DNA of 64,000 bases, taken from Bog-473 sp963725895. Lineage in GTDB: Bacteria > Actinomycetota > Acidimicrobiia > Acidimicrobiales > RAAP-2. A model generated the notes under the pieces. It did not search any database, had not been told where the DNA came from, and saw only the letters and a program-made list of their open reading frames with translations. Position numbers and translations under genes: made by a program. The DNA lies in NCBI GenBank assembly GCA_963725895.1, contig CAVSAJ010000002.1, forward strand, positions 248,001 through 312,000, read 5' to 3'. This document shows, one piece after another, positions 53,382-61,474 of this stretch. Each line of letters starts with the position of its first letter. Position 1 is the first letter of the stretch.

Positions 53382-54795
53382 CTAGGCAGGCGCGTTCGGT
53401 GCGACGAGCGGCCAGGGTCGCTCGAGCTCGACTGTCCGAGCGAGGTCCAGCAACAGCTGCTCGGCGTGCCGTCGACCGATGATCTGCATGGAGACCGGCA
53501 GGCCGTCGACCAGCCCGATCGGGATCGCGACGGCCGGGTGGCCGGTGGTGTTGGCCGGGATGGTCAATGCCCCGTTGTTCCCGAGGGCGGCCTCGAAGCC
53601 GCGCTCCGCGACCAGGTCGACGCCGTCGATCGTCGTGGGCATCGGGCCCTGCGCGCCGAAGGCCACGTCGGGGTTGGTGGCACAGACGATGAAGTCGACC
53701 TGTTCGAAGAGCTGCGCCATCTGCACGATGGTGGCGCGCCGGAAGGCCTCGATGTTCTTCGCCGTGTCGACGGTGAAGTGGTTCGTGGCCACGTTGGTCG
53801 CGAGCATGATCTCGGGGGTGAGCTCGGACTCGCAGCCCGGGTAGAGGTCGCCCAGCCCGACGAGCAGGCTCGCCGTGCCGGCGAGCGCCCACTCCAAGCC
53901 GCCTTGGGGCACGGCGATGGGGACGTCCATGCGTTCGAGGCCCGCGTCCTTGATCAACAGGTCCGCGGCCTCCTCGACCTTCTCGCGGACGGCCGACGCG
54001 ACGACGGCGGCGCCGAGGTCGACGGAGACGGCGACACGCATGCCGCGCACCTCCTGATGACCAAGCCCGGCTTCCCAGCCGCCGACGCGCGGCAGGGAGA
54101 ATGGGTCGTACTCGTCGGCGCCGTTGCAGGCGTCGAACCAGCGCGCCGTGTCGCGCACCGACCGCGACACGCAGCCGAGGACCGCGGTGAGCGGCTCGAT
54201 CTCGGTGTGCGGCCCCTTGGGGATCCGCCCGAAGGTCGCCTTCAGCCCGAAGAGCCCCGTGAAGCCGGCGGGGATGCGGATGGAGCCGCCACCGTCGCCA
54301 CCGGTGCAGATCGGGAACAGGCCGCCCGCCACCGATGCCGTCGACCCGCCCGACGAGCCGCCCGGGGTGCGCTCGAGGTCGTAGGGATTCGAGGTGGCAC
54401 CGTGCAGTCGGGTGTAGGTGCAGTTGATGCCGCCGAACTCCGACGCCGTCGTCTGCCCGGCCAGCACGGCGCCGGCACCGCGCAGGCGCGCCGTCATCGT
54501 GCCGTCATAGTCCGAGCACGCGGTCCTTGAAGACCAGCGAACCTTCCGTCAGCGGCCAGCCCTTGACCGGGTCGAGCTCCTTGAGGCCCACCGGCACGCC
54601 CCCGAAGGGCAGGTTCACGTCAGCGGACGCCGCCGACTCTCGAGCGCGCTCCTCGTCGAGGAAGCACACGGCATTGAGCTTCGACTCCTCGATCGCCGCC
54701 AGCGATCCTTCCAGAGCTTCGGTCGGCGAGATGCTGCCGGCCCGGAATGCGTCGACCAGGGAGCACGCGTCTCCCAGCCATGGTTCTCCCGTCAC
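53382..54795 (-). CDS. Amidase (amidase signature family), frameshifted
   Basis: A 470-residue amidase-signature enzyme after correction. The catalytic lysine is Lys72 (VPVGLKELDPVKGW). The Gly/Ser signature follows: LERTPGGSSGGSTASVAGG (cis-Ser) and CTGGDGGGSIRIPAGFTGL (nucleophile). One extra base near 54508 ends the first frame at VLGL; the next continues DYDGTMTARLRGAGAVLAG. GTG 54795 is used. The protein looks cytoplasmic and hydrolyses an amide, perhaps of an aromatic or fatty acid. It is not linked to GatB or GatC, so it is a catabolic amidase rather than GatA. Confidence 0.88.
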
Positions 54796-54867
54796 ACAGG
54801 CGAGGCTAGCGAAACGCTCTCGACGCCGTCTCCGGTGGCGCGCTGCCCTCTCGTCGGGCGGGTCCTG

Positions 54868-56034
54868 CTACTCCGGATTCGACGCGTTGTACACCTGCTC
54901 ATCGTGCTCGAATTGGGTGAAGCTGATGACGTCGTTGCTCGGCGGAGGCTGGATGCTCACCGGGGTGCCGTAGTTCGAGAAGTCCATCAGGATGGTCTCG
55001 CTGACCGGGCCCTGGGTGGTCACTGATTCTTCACGCAGGACGCCGCCGCCGTCGAAGTACACGCGCAGCGTCGGCGGCCCCAACGCCTGCGCTGCCGCCA
55101 GGGCTTGTTGTGCTTCGGCCTGTGTGAGCTCCTGGGACTGGACCTCTTGTTGGAGTTCGGTTTGGACTTCTTGTTGCATCTCGGCTGCGCTGAACGTCAC
55201 GACGTAGCCCGAGACGGTGAAGCCATTGACGCTGGAGGTGCCGAGCGGCACGACGGTCGCTCCCCTCTGTTCCAGCAGCTTCAACTGGTCGAGCGGATCG
55301 ACGTTGCCCGCGCCGAGCGAGCTCGAATCCTGATCCGGCAGCGGTACGTCGATCCACTCCGGCCCGCCCGTCACCGTTGAGAGATTCGATCCGTCGACCG
55401 TGACGGCGACGTACACGTGATCGTCGACGACGAGTTCGTGCTCGGCGATGGAATGCGACGCCGCGGCCACGGACACGTCGGCTTCGAAAGAGTTGGTGTC
55501 GAAGTCCGCATACCCAATCCCTTGGATCGGGACGGATTGACCGTCGGCACTCACGGTCCCACTGATGGCGACGTCGGCGGTGTGCTGGCTCAGTGTCGTC
55601 TGCGTCGACGAGACGACGAAGTTCGTGGCCGCCTCGCCTGCGCCAGGGGAAGCAGACCCGCTCGTCGTCGAGACGATGCCGCCAATGGCGCCTCCCGCCA
55701 CGAGGAGCAGCGCGAGCGAGATGATGCCGAGCCGCAACCGCTCACGCGACGACGCAGCCCGTTGCGGGGGACGCGAGGTCCCGGCCGGCTGTGGGGCAGA
55801 CGATCCAGGCTGGTCCGACGAAGTCGCGGGCTGGGGCGGAGGGGGAGCGCTGAGGTTCGATGCCGGCTGTTGCGGCGCCGGAGGCTCTTGTCGTTGCTGC
55901 GGCTGCAGGGGTTGCAGCGGCAGCAGCGGCTGCTCGGGCTCCAGGGGTTGCGGGGACTGCGCGGGCCAGCCCCCCGGTGGCATCTTGAAGTAGCGGTCGA
56001 GAGGATGAGGTCCCTCCGCCTCGGACTCCGCCAT
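54868..56034 (-). CDS. Membrane-anchored protein with LppX/LolA-like extracytoplasmic domain
   Basis: A 388-residue protein. The N-terminal 98 residues are cytoplasmic and Pro/Gln-rich (PLLPLQPLQPQQ). A single membrane helix spans about 100-121 (GIISLALLLVAGGAIGG). The outer domain has the beta-sheet rhythm of the LppX/LprG lipid-binding type, with a Gln/Glu-rich insert (EMQQEVQTELQQEVQSQELT). Its end, SNYGTPVSIQPPP, is nearly that of the protein at 42.6 kb, so they share ancestry; here the DUF2510 module is missing. ATG 56034 has an AAAGGAGG site. The nearby DrrAB exporter suggests a periplasmic lipid-handling partner, which is an inference. Confidence 0.7.
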   Translation of the reverse strand: MAESEAEGPHPLDRYFKMPPGGWPAQSPQPLEPEQPLLPLQPLQPQQRQEPPAPQQPASNLSAPPPPQPATSSDQPGSSAPQPAGTSRPPQRAASSRERLRLGIISLALLLVAGGAIGGIVSTTSGSASPGAGEAATNFVVSSTQTTLSQHTADVAISGTVSADGQSVPIQGIGYADFDTNSFEADVSVAAASHSIAEHELVVDDHVYVAVTVDGSNLSTVTGGPEWIDVPLPDQDSSSLGAGNVDPLDQLKLLEQRGATVVPLGTSSVNGFTVSGYVVTFSAAEMQQEVQTELQQEVQSQELTQAEAQQALAAAQALGPPTLRVYFDGGGVLREESVTTQGPVSETILMDFSNYGTPVSIQPPPSNDVISFTQFEHDEQVYNASNPE

Positions 56035-56114
56035 GCCTCGCCTCCTTTTCGCCGCCGGAAACGCTACTGCGACAGCCTCAGAGGGGGGAACGGCCGTTGC
56101 CCTGCAGAAGGAGG

Positions 56115-56972
56115 TTACTCCGTCGTCCGACGCTTGAAGAAATGCGCCGCCAGCGGTGCCGCGACGCCGATGATCACCACCGACCAGATCAGCGACGCTT
56201 CGACCGGATGCTGCATTGGCCAGGCGTGGATCGTGCCTGACGGGTTGGGGTTGTCCCAGAGCACCCTCGCGCCGGCGGTCACTGCGCTGACCGGGTTCCA
56301 GGTGGCGATGGCCTGCAGCCAGCCCGGCATGTGCTGGGTGGGCACAAAGACGTTCGAGACGAAGGCGAGCGGGAACAGCACGATGAAGCCGAACGACGCG
56401 GCCGACTCGGGGCTCTTGGAGTTCATGCCGACGCACGCCGCGATCCACGTCAGTGAGTAGGCGAAGAACAGGACCAGCGCGAAGCCACCGACGATGGAGA
56501 TGTAGCTCGAGCCAGGCCGCCAGCCCACGGCGAGCCCAGTCAGCCCGACGATGAGCGCGCAGAGGCATGAGGTCAGCAGGTCGGCCAGCGAACGTCCGAC
56601 CAGGACGGCGGAGCGCCACATGGGCAACGCACGGAACCGGTCGATCATGCCCTCGTGCAGGTCGGTGCTCAGCCCGACCGCCGTACCCATCGTCGACGTC
56701 ACCAGGTTCAGCGACAGGAGGCCGGCAAGGAGAAAGTCGGTCGTGCTTCCGCCGCCGGGGATCGGGATGGCCCCCCCGAAGATGTAGACGAAGAGCACGG
56801 TGAACAGCACCGGCTGGATCGTCACGTCGGAGAGCTGCATCGGCTCGCGCGAGATGTGCACCAGGTTCCGGCGCGTCATGGCCCAGATGTCGTTGAGCCG
56901 ACCGAGCAGCAGGCCCGGCGAACGAGGGCGGTCCACGCCCACCGACGTCGGCGTCAGCGTTGTGGTCGTCAC
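56115..56972 (-). CDS. DrrB-type ABC-2 exporter permease
   Basis: A 285-residue permease with six membrane helices and the DRFRALPMWRSAVLVGRSLA cytoplasmic turn. FVSNVFVPTQHMPGWLQAIA is the DrrB-like hallmark. Its start GTG 56972 overlaps the ATPase stop by four bases. A distant paralogue of the permease at 50.8 kb. Probably exports a lipophilic compound; repression by the divergent TetR is likely. Confidence 0.9.
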   Translation of the reverse strand: MTTTTLTPTSVGVDRPRSPGLLLGRLNDIWAMTRRNLVHISREPMQLSDVTIQPVLFTVLFVYIFGGAIPIPGGGSTTDFLLAGLLSLNLVTSTMGTAVGLSTDLHEGMIDRFRALPMWRSAVLVGRSLADLLTSCLCALIVGLTGLAVGWRPGSSYISIVGGFALVLFFAYSLTWIAACVGMNSKSPESAASFGFIVLFPLAFVSNVFVPTQHMPGWLQAIATWNPVSAVTAGARVLWDNPNPSGTIHAWPMQHPVEASLIWSVVIIGVAAPLAAHFFKRRTTE

Positions 56973-58057
56973 GCCCGTGCTCCTTCCAGCTCGTGCGGCG
57001 CCTTCCCATCGAGCGAGGGCGTGAAGCCGGTCGACGCCGCCTCCCGACGGTCGCCGTCGCCACCGTCATAGCGGCCATCACCATCGCCATCCCCGGCGGC
57101 GTCGTCATCGTCGTCGATGTGGTCACCGGTCAAGGTGAAGAACACGTCGTCGAGGGATGGCTGGCGCACCTCGATGTTGTCCACCAGCACACCCGCCGCA
57201 TCGAGCGCCCGCACGACGGCAGTCGCCAGTCCCGACGACGCGTCGACCCCGGCGCTCAGCTGCCGGCCGTCGTCGCTCACATGCACCTGGCCCGCGACCA
57301 GCCCCGCCATCGCGGGCACCGCGCCCGGGTGCGGCTCGGACAATGTCACGTCAATGCGCGCGCTCCGGCTCGCTTCCTTGAGCTCCAACGGCGTCCCGTC
57401 CGCGATCACCCGGCCGTGGTCGACCACGACGATGCGGTGGGCCAGGGCGTCGGCCTCTTCCAAATACTGCGTCGTCAACAGAACGGTGACGCCCTCACCC
57501 AGCAACTCTCTGATGGCATCCCACACGCGCTGGCGAGACGTCGGGTCCAGCCCCGTCGTCGGCTCGTCGAGGAACAGCACCGGCGGCCGGGTCATCATGG
57601 AGGCGGCCAGGTCCAGCCGGCGCCGCATGCCGCCCGAGTACCCCTTCACCACCCGATCGGCCGCAAACGTCAGCTCGAACTGGTCCAACAACTCCGCCGC
57701 GCGGGAACGAGCCGCCGCCCGCCCCATGTCGGAGAGCTCACCCACCAAGACCAGGTTCTGGCGCCCCGTCAACAACGAGTCCAAGGTCGCGTCCTGGGCG
57801 GCCACGCCGATGTGGCGGCGCACCTCGCCCGGGTGCTTGACCACGTCGATCCCCGCCACCGTGGCCGAGCCGGCGTCGGGCCGGGCCAATGTCGTCAGGA
57901 TCCGCACGGCCGTCGTCTTGCCGGCGCCGTTGGGGCCGAGCAACCCCAAGATCGTCCCGGCCGACACGCCGAAGGACACCCCCGCCAGGGCCTGGGTCTC
58001 GCCGTACCTCTTCATCAGGCCATCGGCCTGGATCACCAGCTCGTCAGCCATGGACAT
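56969..58057 (-). CDS. DrrA-type drug-export ABC transporter ATPase
   Basis: A 362-residue ATPase: Walker A GLLGPNGAGKTTAVR, signature GYSGGMRRRLDLAASM, Walker B VLFLDEPTTGLDP, DrrA-type C-terminal domain ending RQPSLDDVFFTLTGDH. The last about 50 residues form an unusual Asp/Gly tail (DDDDDAAGDGDGDG). ATG 58057 or 58051 can be the start. It is divergent from a TetR gene across an 86-bp region with two operators. Confidence 0.92.
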   Translation of the reverse strand: MSMADELVIQADGLMKRYGETQALAGVSFGVSAGTILGLLGPNGAGKTTAVRILTTLARPDAGSATVAGIDVVKHPGEVRRHIGVAAQDATLDSLLTGRQNLVLVGELSDMGRAAARSRAAELLDQFELTFAADRVVKGYSGGMRRRLDLAASMMTRPPVLFLDEPTTGLDPTSRQRVWDAIRELLGEGVTVLLTTQYLEEADALAHRIVVVDHGRVIADGTPLELKEASRSARIDVTLSEPHPGAVPAMAGLVAGQVHVSDDGRQLSAGVDASSGLATAVVRALDAAGVLVDNIEVRQPSLDDVFFTLTGDHIDDDDDAAGDGDGDGRYDGGDGDRREAASTGFTPSLDGKAPHELEGARA

Positions 58058-58059
58058 CC

Positions 58060-58127
58060 TTACCGGTCGGTCAGTAAACTTACGGGCAGGCTGTTAGAGT
58101 ATGGAATTACTAACCGGCCGTCAAGTA
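58060..58127. promoter_or_regulatory. Two TetR operators between exporter and regulator
   Basis: TTACCGGTCGGTCAGTAA (58060-58077) and TACTAACCGGCCGTCAAGTA (58108-58127) are imperfect palindromes with TTAC/GTAA or TACT/AGTA ends and a CCGG-type centre, as commonly bound by TetR repressors. One lies next to the ATPase start, the other next to the TetR start. Confidence 0.65.
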
Positions 58128-58143
58128 GATTCGCCGAAGAAAA

Positions 58144-58845
58144 ATGTCCCAGACCGAACAGACCGAACAGACAGAACAGTCGCCGCGCGACGGTGACGGC
58201 CTCATCGACGCCGTCGCCGGCGACGAGCCAGCGCTCGACCCCGCCCTCGACAACCCCTCTGACCAGGCCGGCCACGCCGGCCACTCCGCCACTCACGTCG
58301 ACACCCGCCAACGCATCCTCGATGCGGCCCTCGACCTCTTCATCGAGCAAGGCTTCGACGGCACCAGCCTGCGGCAGATCGCCGAGCAGCTGGGCGTCAC
58401 CAAGGCGGCCCTCTACTACCACTTCGAATCGAAGGACGACATCCTCCTCGCGCTGCACATGCAGCTGCACGAGTTCGGCCGGGAGGCCCTGCTGCGCATG
58501 GCCACCGAGACGGTCACCCTCGAGATGTGGGGCGAGCTGCTCGACGAGATGGTCGACCAGATGCTGGCCCAGCGCAAGATCTTCCTTATGCACGAGCGGA
58601 ACCAGGCCGCCCTCGAGAAGCTGCACAGCGAGCAGCACGAGGCCGAGCACGAGGACATCCAGAACCAGTTCCGCCGGGTGCTGGCCGACACCCGGATCCC
58701 GATCGAGGACCGGGTCCGCATGTCGGCGTCCTTCGGCGTGCTCTTCTCGAGCCTCTTCCTTTCGGGCGACGCGTTCTCCTCGACGACCAACGAGGAATTG
58801 GGGAATCTGCTCCGCCGGATCCTCCACGACGTCCTCTTCGGATGA
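58144..58845 (+). CDS. TetR-family regulator of the DrrAB exporter
   Basis: A 233-residue TetR protein with an unusual acidic 50-residue N-terminal extension (TEQTEQTEQ repeat, then Asp/Ala-rich). Its helix-turn-helix is TRQRILDAALDLFIEQGF followed by TKAALYYHFESKDDILLAL. The helical C-terminal domain is of normal size. It lies divergent from the exporter genes with two operators in between, so it very probably represses them and itself. Confidence 0.9.
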   Translation: MSQTEQTEQTEQSPRDGDGLIDAVAGDEPALDPALDNPSDQAGHAGHSATHVDTRQRILDAALDLFIEQGFDGTSLRQIAEQLGVTKAALYYHFESKDDILLALHMQLHEFGREALLRMATETVTLEMWGELLDEMVDQMLAQRKIFLMHERNQAALEKLHSEQHEAEHEDIQNQFRRVLADTRIPIEDRVRMSASFGVLFSSLFLSGDAFSSTTNEELGNLLRRILHDVLFG

Positions 58846-58878
58846 CGGGACGGGTCCCGCCGGACCGAAACCGACCCG

Positions 58879-59733
58879 GTGGCTAACCTGCGACCGGTGA
58901 CGGATACCGCGCCTTCTCCCGCGTCTTCGAGCCCTTCGGAGTTCGAGCACCCCTACACGCTGGCCTTCGACATCGGCGGCACCGGGCTCAAGGCCAACGT
59001 GCTCGATGCGAAGGGCGAGCAGGTCTCCGACCGGGCGCGGATCCCGACCACGTACCCGATGCCCCCCAAGCACCTCGTCACCCGCCTCTGCGAGTTGGCG
59101 AAGAAGCTCCCCGAGGCCGACCGCATCTCGGCGGGCTTCCCCGGCATGGTGCGCCGGGGCCACATCCTCAGCGCGCCGCACTTCATCACGAAGAACGGCC
59201 CGGGCACCGAGGTCGACATCAAGCTCCAGGAGGCCTGGTCCCGCTTCAAGTTGGCCCACGAGCTGACGAAGGCGATCGGCAAACCGTGCCGCGTGGCCAA
59301 CGATGCCGACGTCCAGGGCTTGGCCGTCGTCGGCGGCAAGGGCTTCGAGGCGGTGATCACGATGGGGACGGGCTTCGGCACCGCCTTCTTCATGGACGGC
59401 CGGCTGCTGCCGCACATGGAGTTCTCCCACATCGAGTTCCGCAAGGGCGAGACGTTCAACGAGCAGCTGGGGGAGCCGGTCCGCAAGAAGATCGGTGACA
59501 AGCGCTGGAACAAGCGGGTCCAGAAGATGATCGCCTACCTCGATGCGGTGACCTTCTTCGACCACCTCTACGTCGGCGGTGGCAACGCGCCGCGCATCAA
59601 CCGCCGCGACCTCGGCGACGTGCTCGAGCGCATCACGGTCGTCCCGAACACGGCCGGCATCCTCGGCGGCATCAAGCTGTGGGAAGGCGACCACGTCGGC
59701 CTGCGGAGCACCGACGAAGCTGCCGACCAATGA
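58879..59733 (+). CDS. ROK-family kinase, polyphosphate-glucokinase-like
   Basis: A 284-residue ROK-family sugar kinase. The phosphate motif FDIGGTGLKANVLD, the catalytic aspartate region RVANDADVQGLA and the second phosphate motif TMGTGFGTAFF are in order. The MEFSHIEFRKGETFNEQLG part and YVGGGNAP resemble polyphosphate glucokinases of actinobacteria. GTG 58879 or GTG 58897 can be the start. Its stop overlaps the next P450 start (ATGA), an odd pairing of sugar kinase and mono-oxygenase. Sugar phosphorylation is likely; use of polyphosphate is not established here. Confidence 0.85.
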   Translation: MANLRPVTDTAPSPASSSPSEFEHPYTLAFDIGGTGLKANVLDAKGEQVSDRARIPTTYPMPPKHLVTRLCELAKKLPEADRISAGFPGMVRRGHILSAPHFITKNGPGTEVDIKLQEAWSRFKLAHELTKAIGKPCRVANDADVQGLAVVGGKGFEAVITMGTGFGTAFFMDGRLLPHMEFSHIEFRKGETFNEQLGEPVRKKIGDKRWNKRVQKMIAYLDAVTFFDHLYVGGGNAPRINRRDLGDVLERITVVPNTAGILGGIKLWEGDHVGLRSTDEAADQ

Positions 59734-60932
59734 CCGCGCTCGACACCGAGCCGCTTGCCTGGGATCCGCTCGACGAGAAGTACAAGGGTGACCCGCACCC
59801 GATCTGGAAACGCCTGCGCGACGAGCAGCCGCTCTACTACAACGAGCAGTACGACTTCTACGCAGTGAGCCGGTTCGCCGAGGTGGACGCCTTCAGCCGC
59901 GACCCCAAGACCTTCTGCTCCTCGCACGGAACGGTCATGGAGATGATCACGGCCGAGCCGACCGAGATGGAGATGATGATCTTCATGGACCCGCCGGAGC
60001 ACACCCGCTACCGGCGACTGGTGTCCAAGGCCTTCACGCCGCGCCGCATGAAGCTGCTCGAAGAGGACATCCGCACGCTGTGCGCTGGCCTGCTCGACGG
60101 CCTCGTCGGCCGGAGCTCCTTCGACTACGTGCAGGACTTCGGGGCCCGCGTCCCCGCCTATGTGATCGCGGCGCTCCTCGGTGTACCGCCCGAGGATCGC
60201 GACACGGTCCGGGGCTGGATCGACGAGTCCTTCCACCTCGACCCCGAACAAGGCATGCAGAACGAGATCTCCCAGAACGCCATGTTCAGTTTCATGGGCT
60301 ACCTCAACGCCACGTTGAAGGATCGCAGCCAGCACCCGCGCGACGACATGTTCACTGATCTCGTCAACGGCGAGGTGGTCGAGGAGGACGGCGAGACGCG
60401 TCGGCTGTCCATCGAGCAGGCCGTCAACTTCGCCGCATTGATCGGCAGCGCGGGCACCGAGACGGTGGCCCGGATGCTCGGGTGGGCCGCCTTGACGCTC
60501 GACAACAACCCCGAGCAGCGGGTCGAGCTGGCCGGCGATCCGTCGCTGATCCCGAACTGCGTGGAGGAGCTGCTGCGCTACGAGGCCCCGTCACCGGTGC
60601 AGAGCCGCTGGTGCACGGCCGACGTCGACGTCGACGGGCAGACCCTGCCGGCCCGTTCGAAGGTCGTGATGATCACAGGCTCAGCCGGGCGCGACGAGCG
60701 GGCCTACCCCGACGCCGACCGCTTCGACATCCACCGGAAGTTCGACCACCACCTGTCCTTCGGCTACGGCATCCACTTCTGTCTGGGTGCCGCGTTGGCG
60801 CGCACCGAGGGCCGGATCGCACTCGAGGAGACCTTCAAGCGCTTCCCGGAGTGGTCGGTCGACATGGCGGGCGCGGTGCCCCTGTACACCTCGACCGTGC
60901 GCGGCTACACCAACCTCCCGATCTCCGTTTGA
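59730..60932 (+). CDS. Cytochrome P450
   Basis: A 400-residue P450 paralogous to the one at 33.8 kb. I helix LIGSAGTETVARM, K-helix EELLRYEAPSPVQ, haem loop FGYGIHFCLGAALARTEG with Cys351. It shares the PLYYNEQYDFYAVSRF start and STVRGYTNLP end with its paralogue. ATG 59730 overlaps the ROK kinase stop. Electron-transfer partners are not encoded nearby. It converges on the VOC gene with a one-base gap. Confidence 0.93.
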   Translation: MTALDTEPLAWDPLDEKYKGDPHPIWKRLRDEQPLYYNEQYDFYAVSRFAEVDAFSRDPKTFCSSHGTVMEMITAEPTEMEMMIFMDPPEHTRYRRLVSKAFTPRRMKLLEEDIRTLCAGLLDGLVGRSSFDYVQDFGARVPAYVIAALLGVPPEDRDTVRGWIDESFHLDPEQGMQNEISQNAMFSFMGYLNATLKDRSQHPRDDMFTDLVNGEVVEEDGETRRLSIEQAVNFAALIGSAGTETVARMLGWAALTLDNNPEQRVELAGDPSLIPNCVEELLRYEAPSPVQSRWCTADVDVDGQTLPARSKVVMITGSAGRDERAYPDADRFDIHRKFDHHLSFGYGIHFCLGAALARTEGRIALEETFKRFPEWSVDMAGAVPLYTSTVRGYTNLPISV

Positions 60933-60933
60933 A

Positions 60934-61350
60934 TCAGGCGGCCGCCCGCTCCATGCTCTGGACGTCGAAGTAGACGGGCAACAAGTACTTGACATAGAAG
61001 GCGTGCACCGTGAGGCCGGGGTATTGGAGATCTTCGTAGCGGATGATCGAGACCCGGTCGTCCTTCTCGGCAAACCGCTCGCACTCCTCGAGGAGCCGGT
61101 CGACATCGTCGCGGCTGTCCTGGAGCAGGCCGAGATGGTCGTAGCCCGGTGAGGAGAGCGGCGTGTCGCTCTCGGCCAGGAGGATGAACTGGTCCGGGTC
61201 GGGCAGCAATATGTGGCAGAGCTGACCGACCACCTTCGTGTCGGTGCCGCTCCAGCCGAAGACTCCGCCGTAGAAGGCGTCGACCTCCTCGCGGAACTCC
61301 TTTGTGAGTGTGCCCCTCGGCAGCGTCAGCTCCATGTGGTTGAAGCGCAT
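60934..61350 (-). CDS. VOC-superfamily (glyoxalase-like) protein
   Basis: A 138-residue protein with the paired beta-alpha-beta-beta-beta pattern of the VOC fold: FNHMELTLPRG then EVDAFYGGVFGWSG, and the second half GYDHLGLLQDSRDDVDRLLE. The metal-ligand positions appear as His5/Glu7 and His in YDHLGL, though a full set is not certain. ATG 61350 is preferred because an AAGGAG site lies just upstream; an earlier ATG (61380) has none. It may be a dioxygenase, isomerase or resistance-type protein. Confidence 0.75.
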   Translation of the reverse strand: MRFNHMELTLPRGTLTKEFREEVDAFYGGVFGWSGTDTKVVGQLCHILLPDPDQFILLAESDTPLSSPGYDHLGLLQDSRDDVDRLLEECERFAEKDDRVSIIRYEDLQYPGLTVHAFYVKYLLPVYFDVQSMERAAA

Positions 61351-61474
61351 CAGTGACTCCTTCCTTCTCTGCCGCGACACTAGGTCCAGGCCGGCCGCCG
61401 GGCGGATTCACCTCGACCGTGCGTGGCTGCATGACTCACCCGATCTCGGTGTCGTCGAGGAGGCCAAAGGTGCG

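Noticed and set aside
54868..57126. A 752-codon frame covering the LppX-like gene and upstream
   Set aside because: Everything before ATG 56034 is antisense-like filler overlapping the permease and ATPase in other frames.
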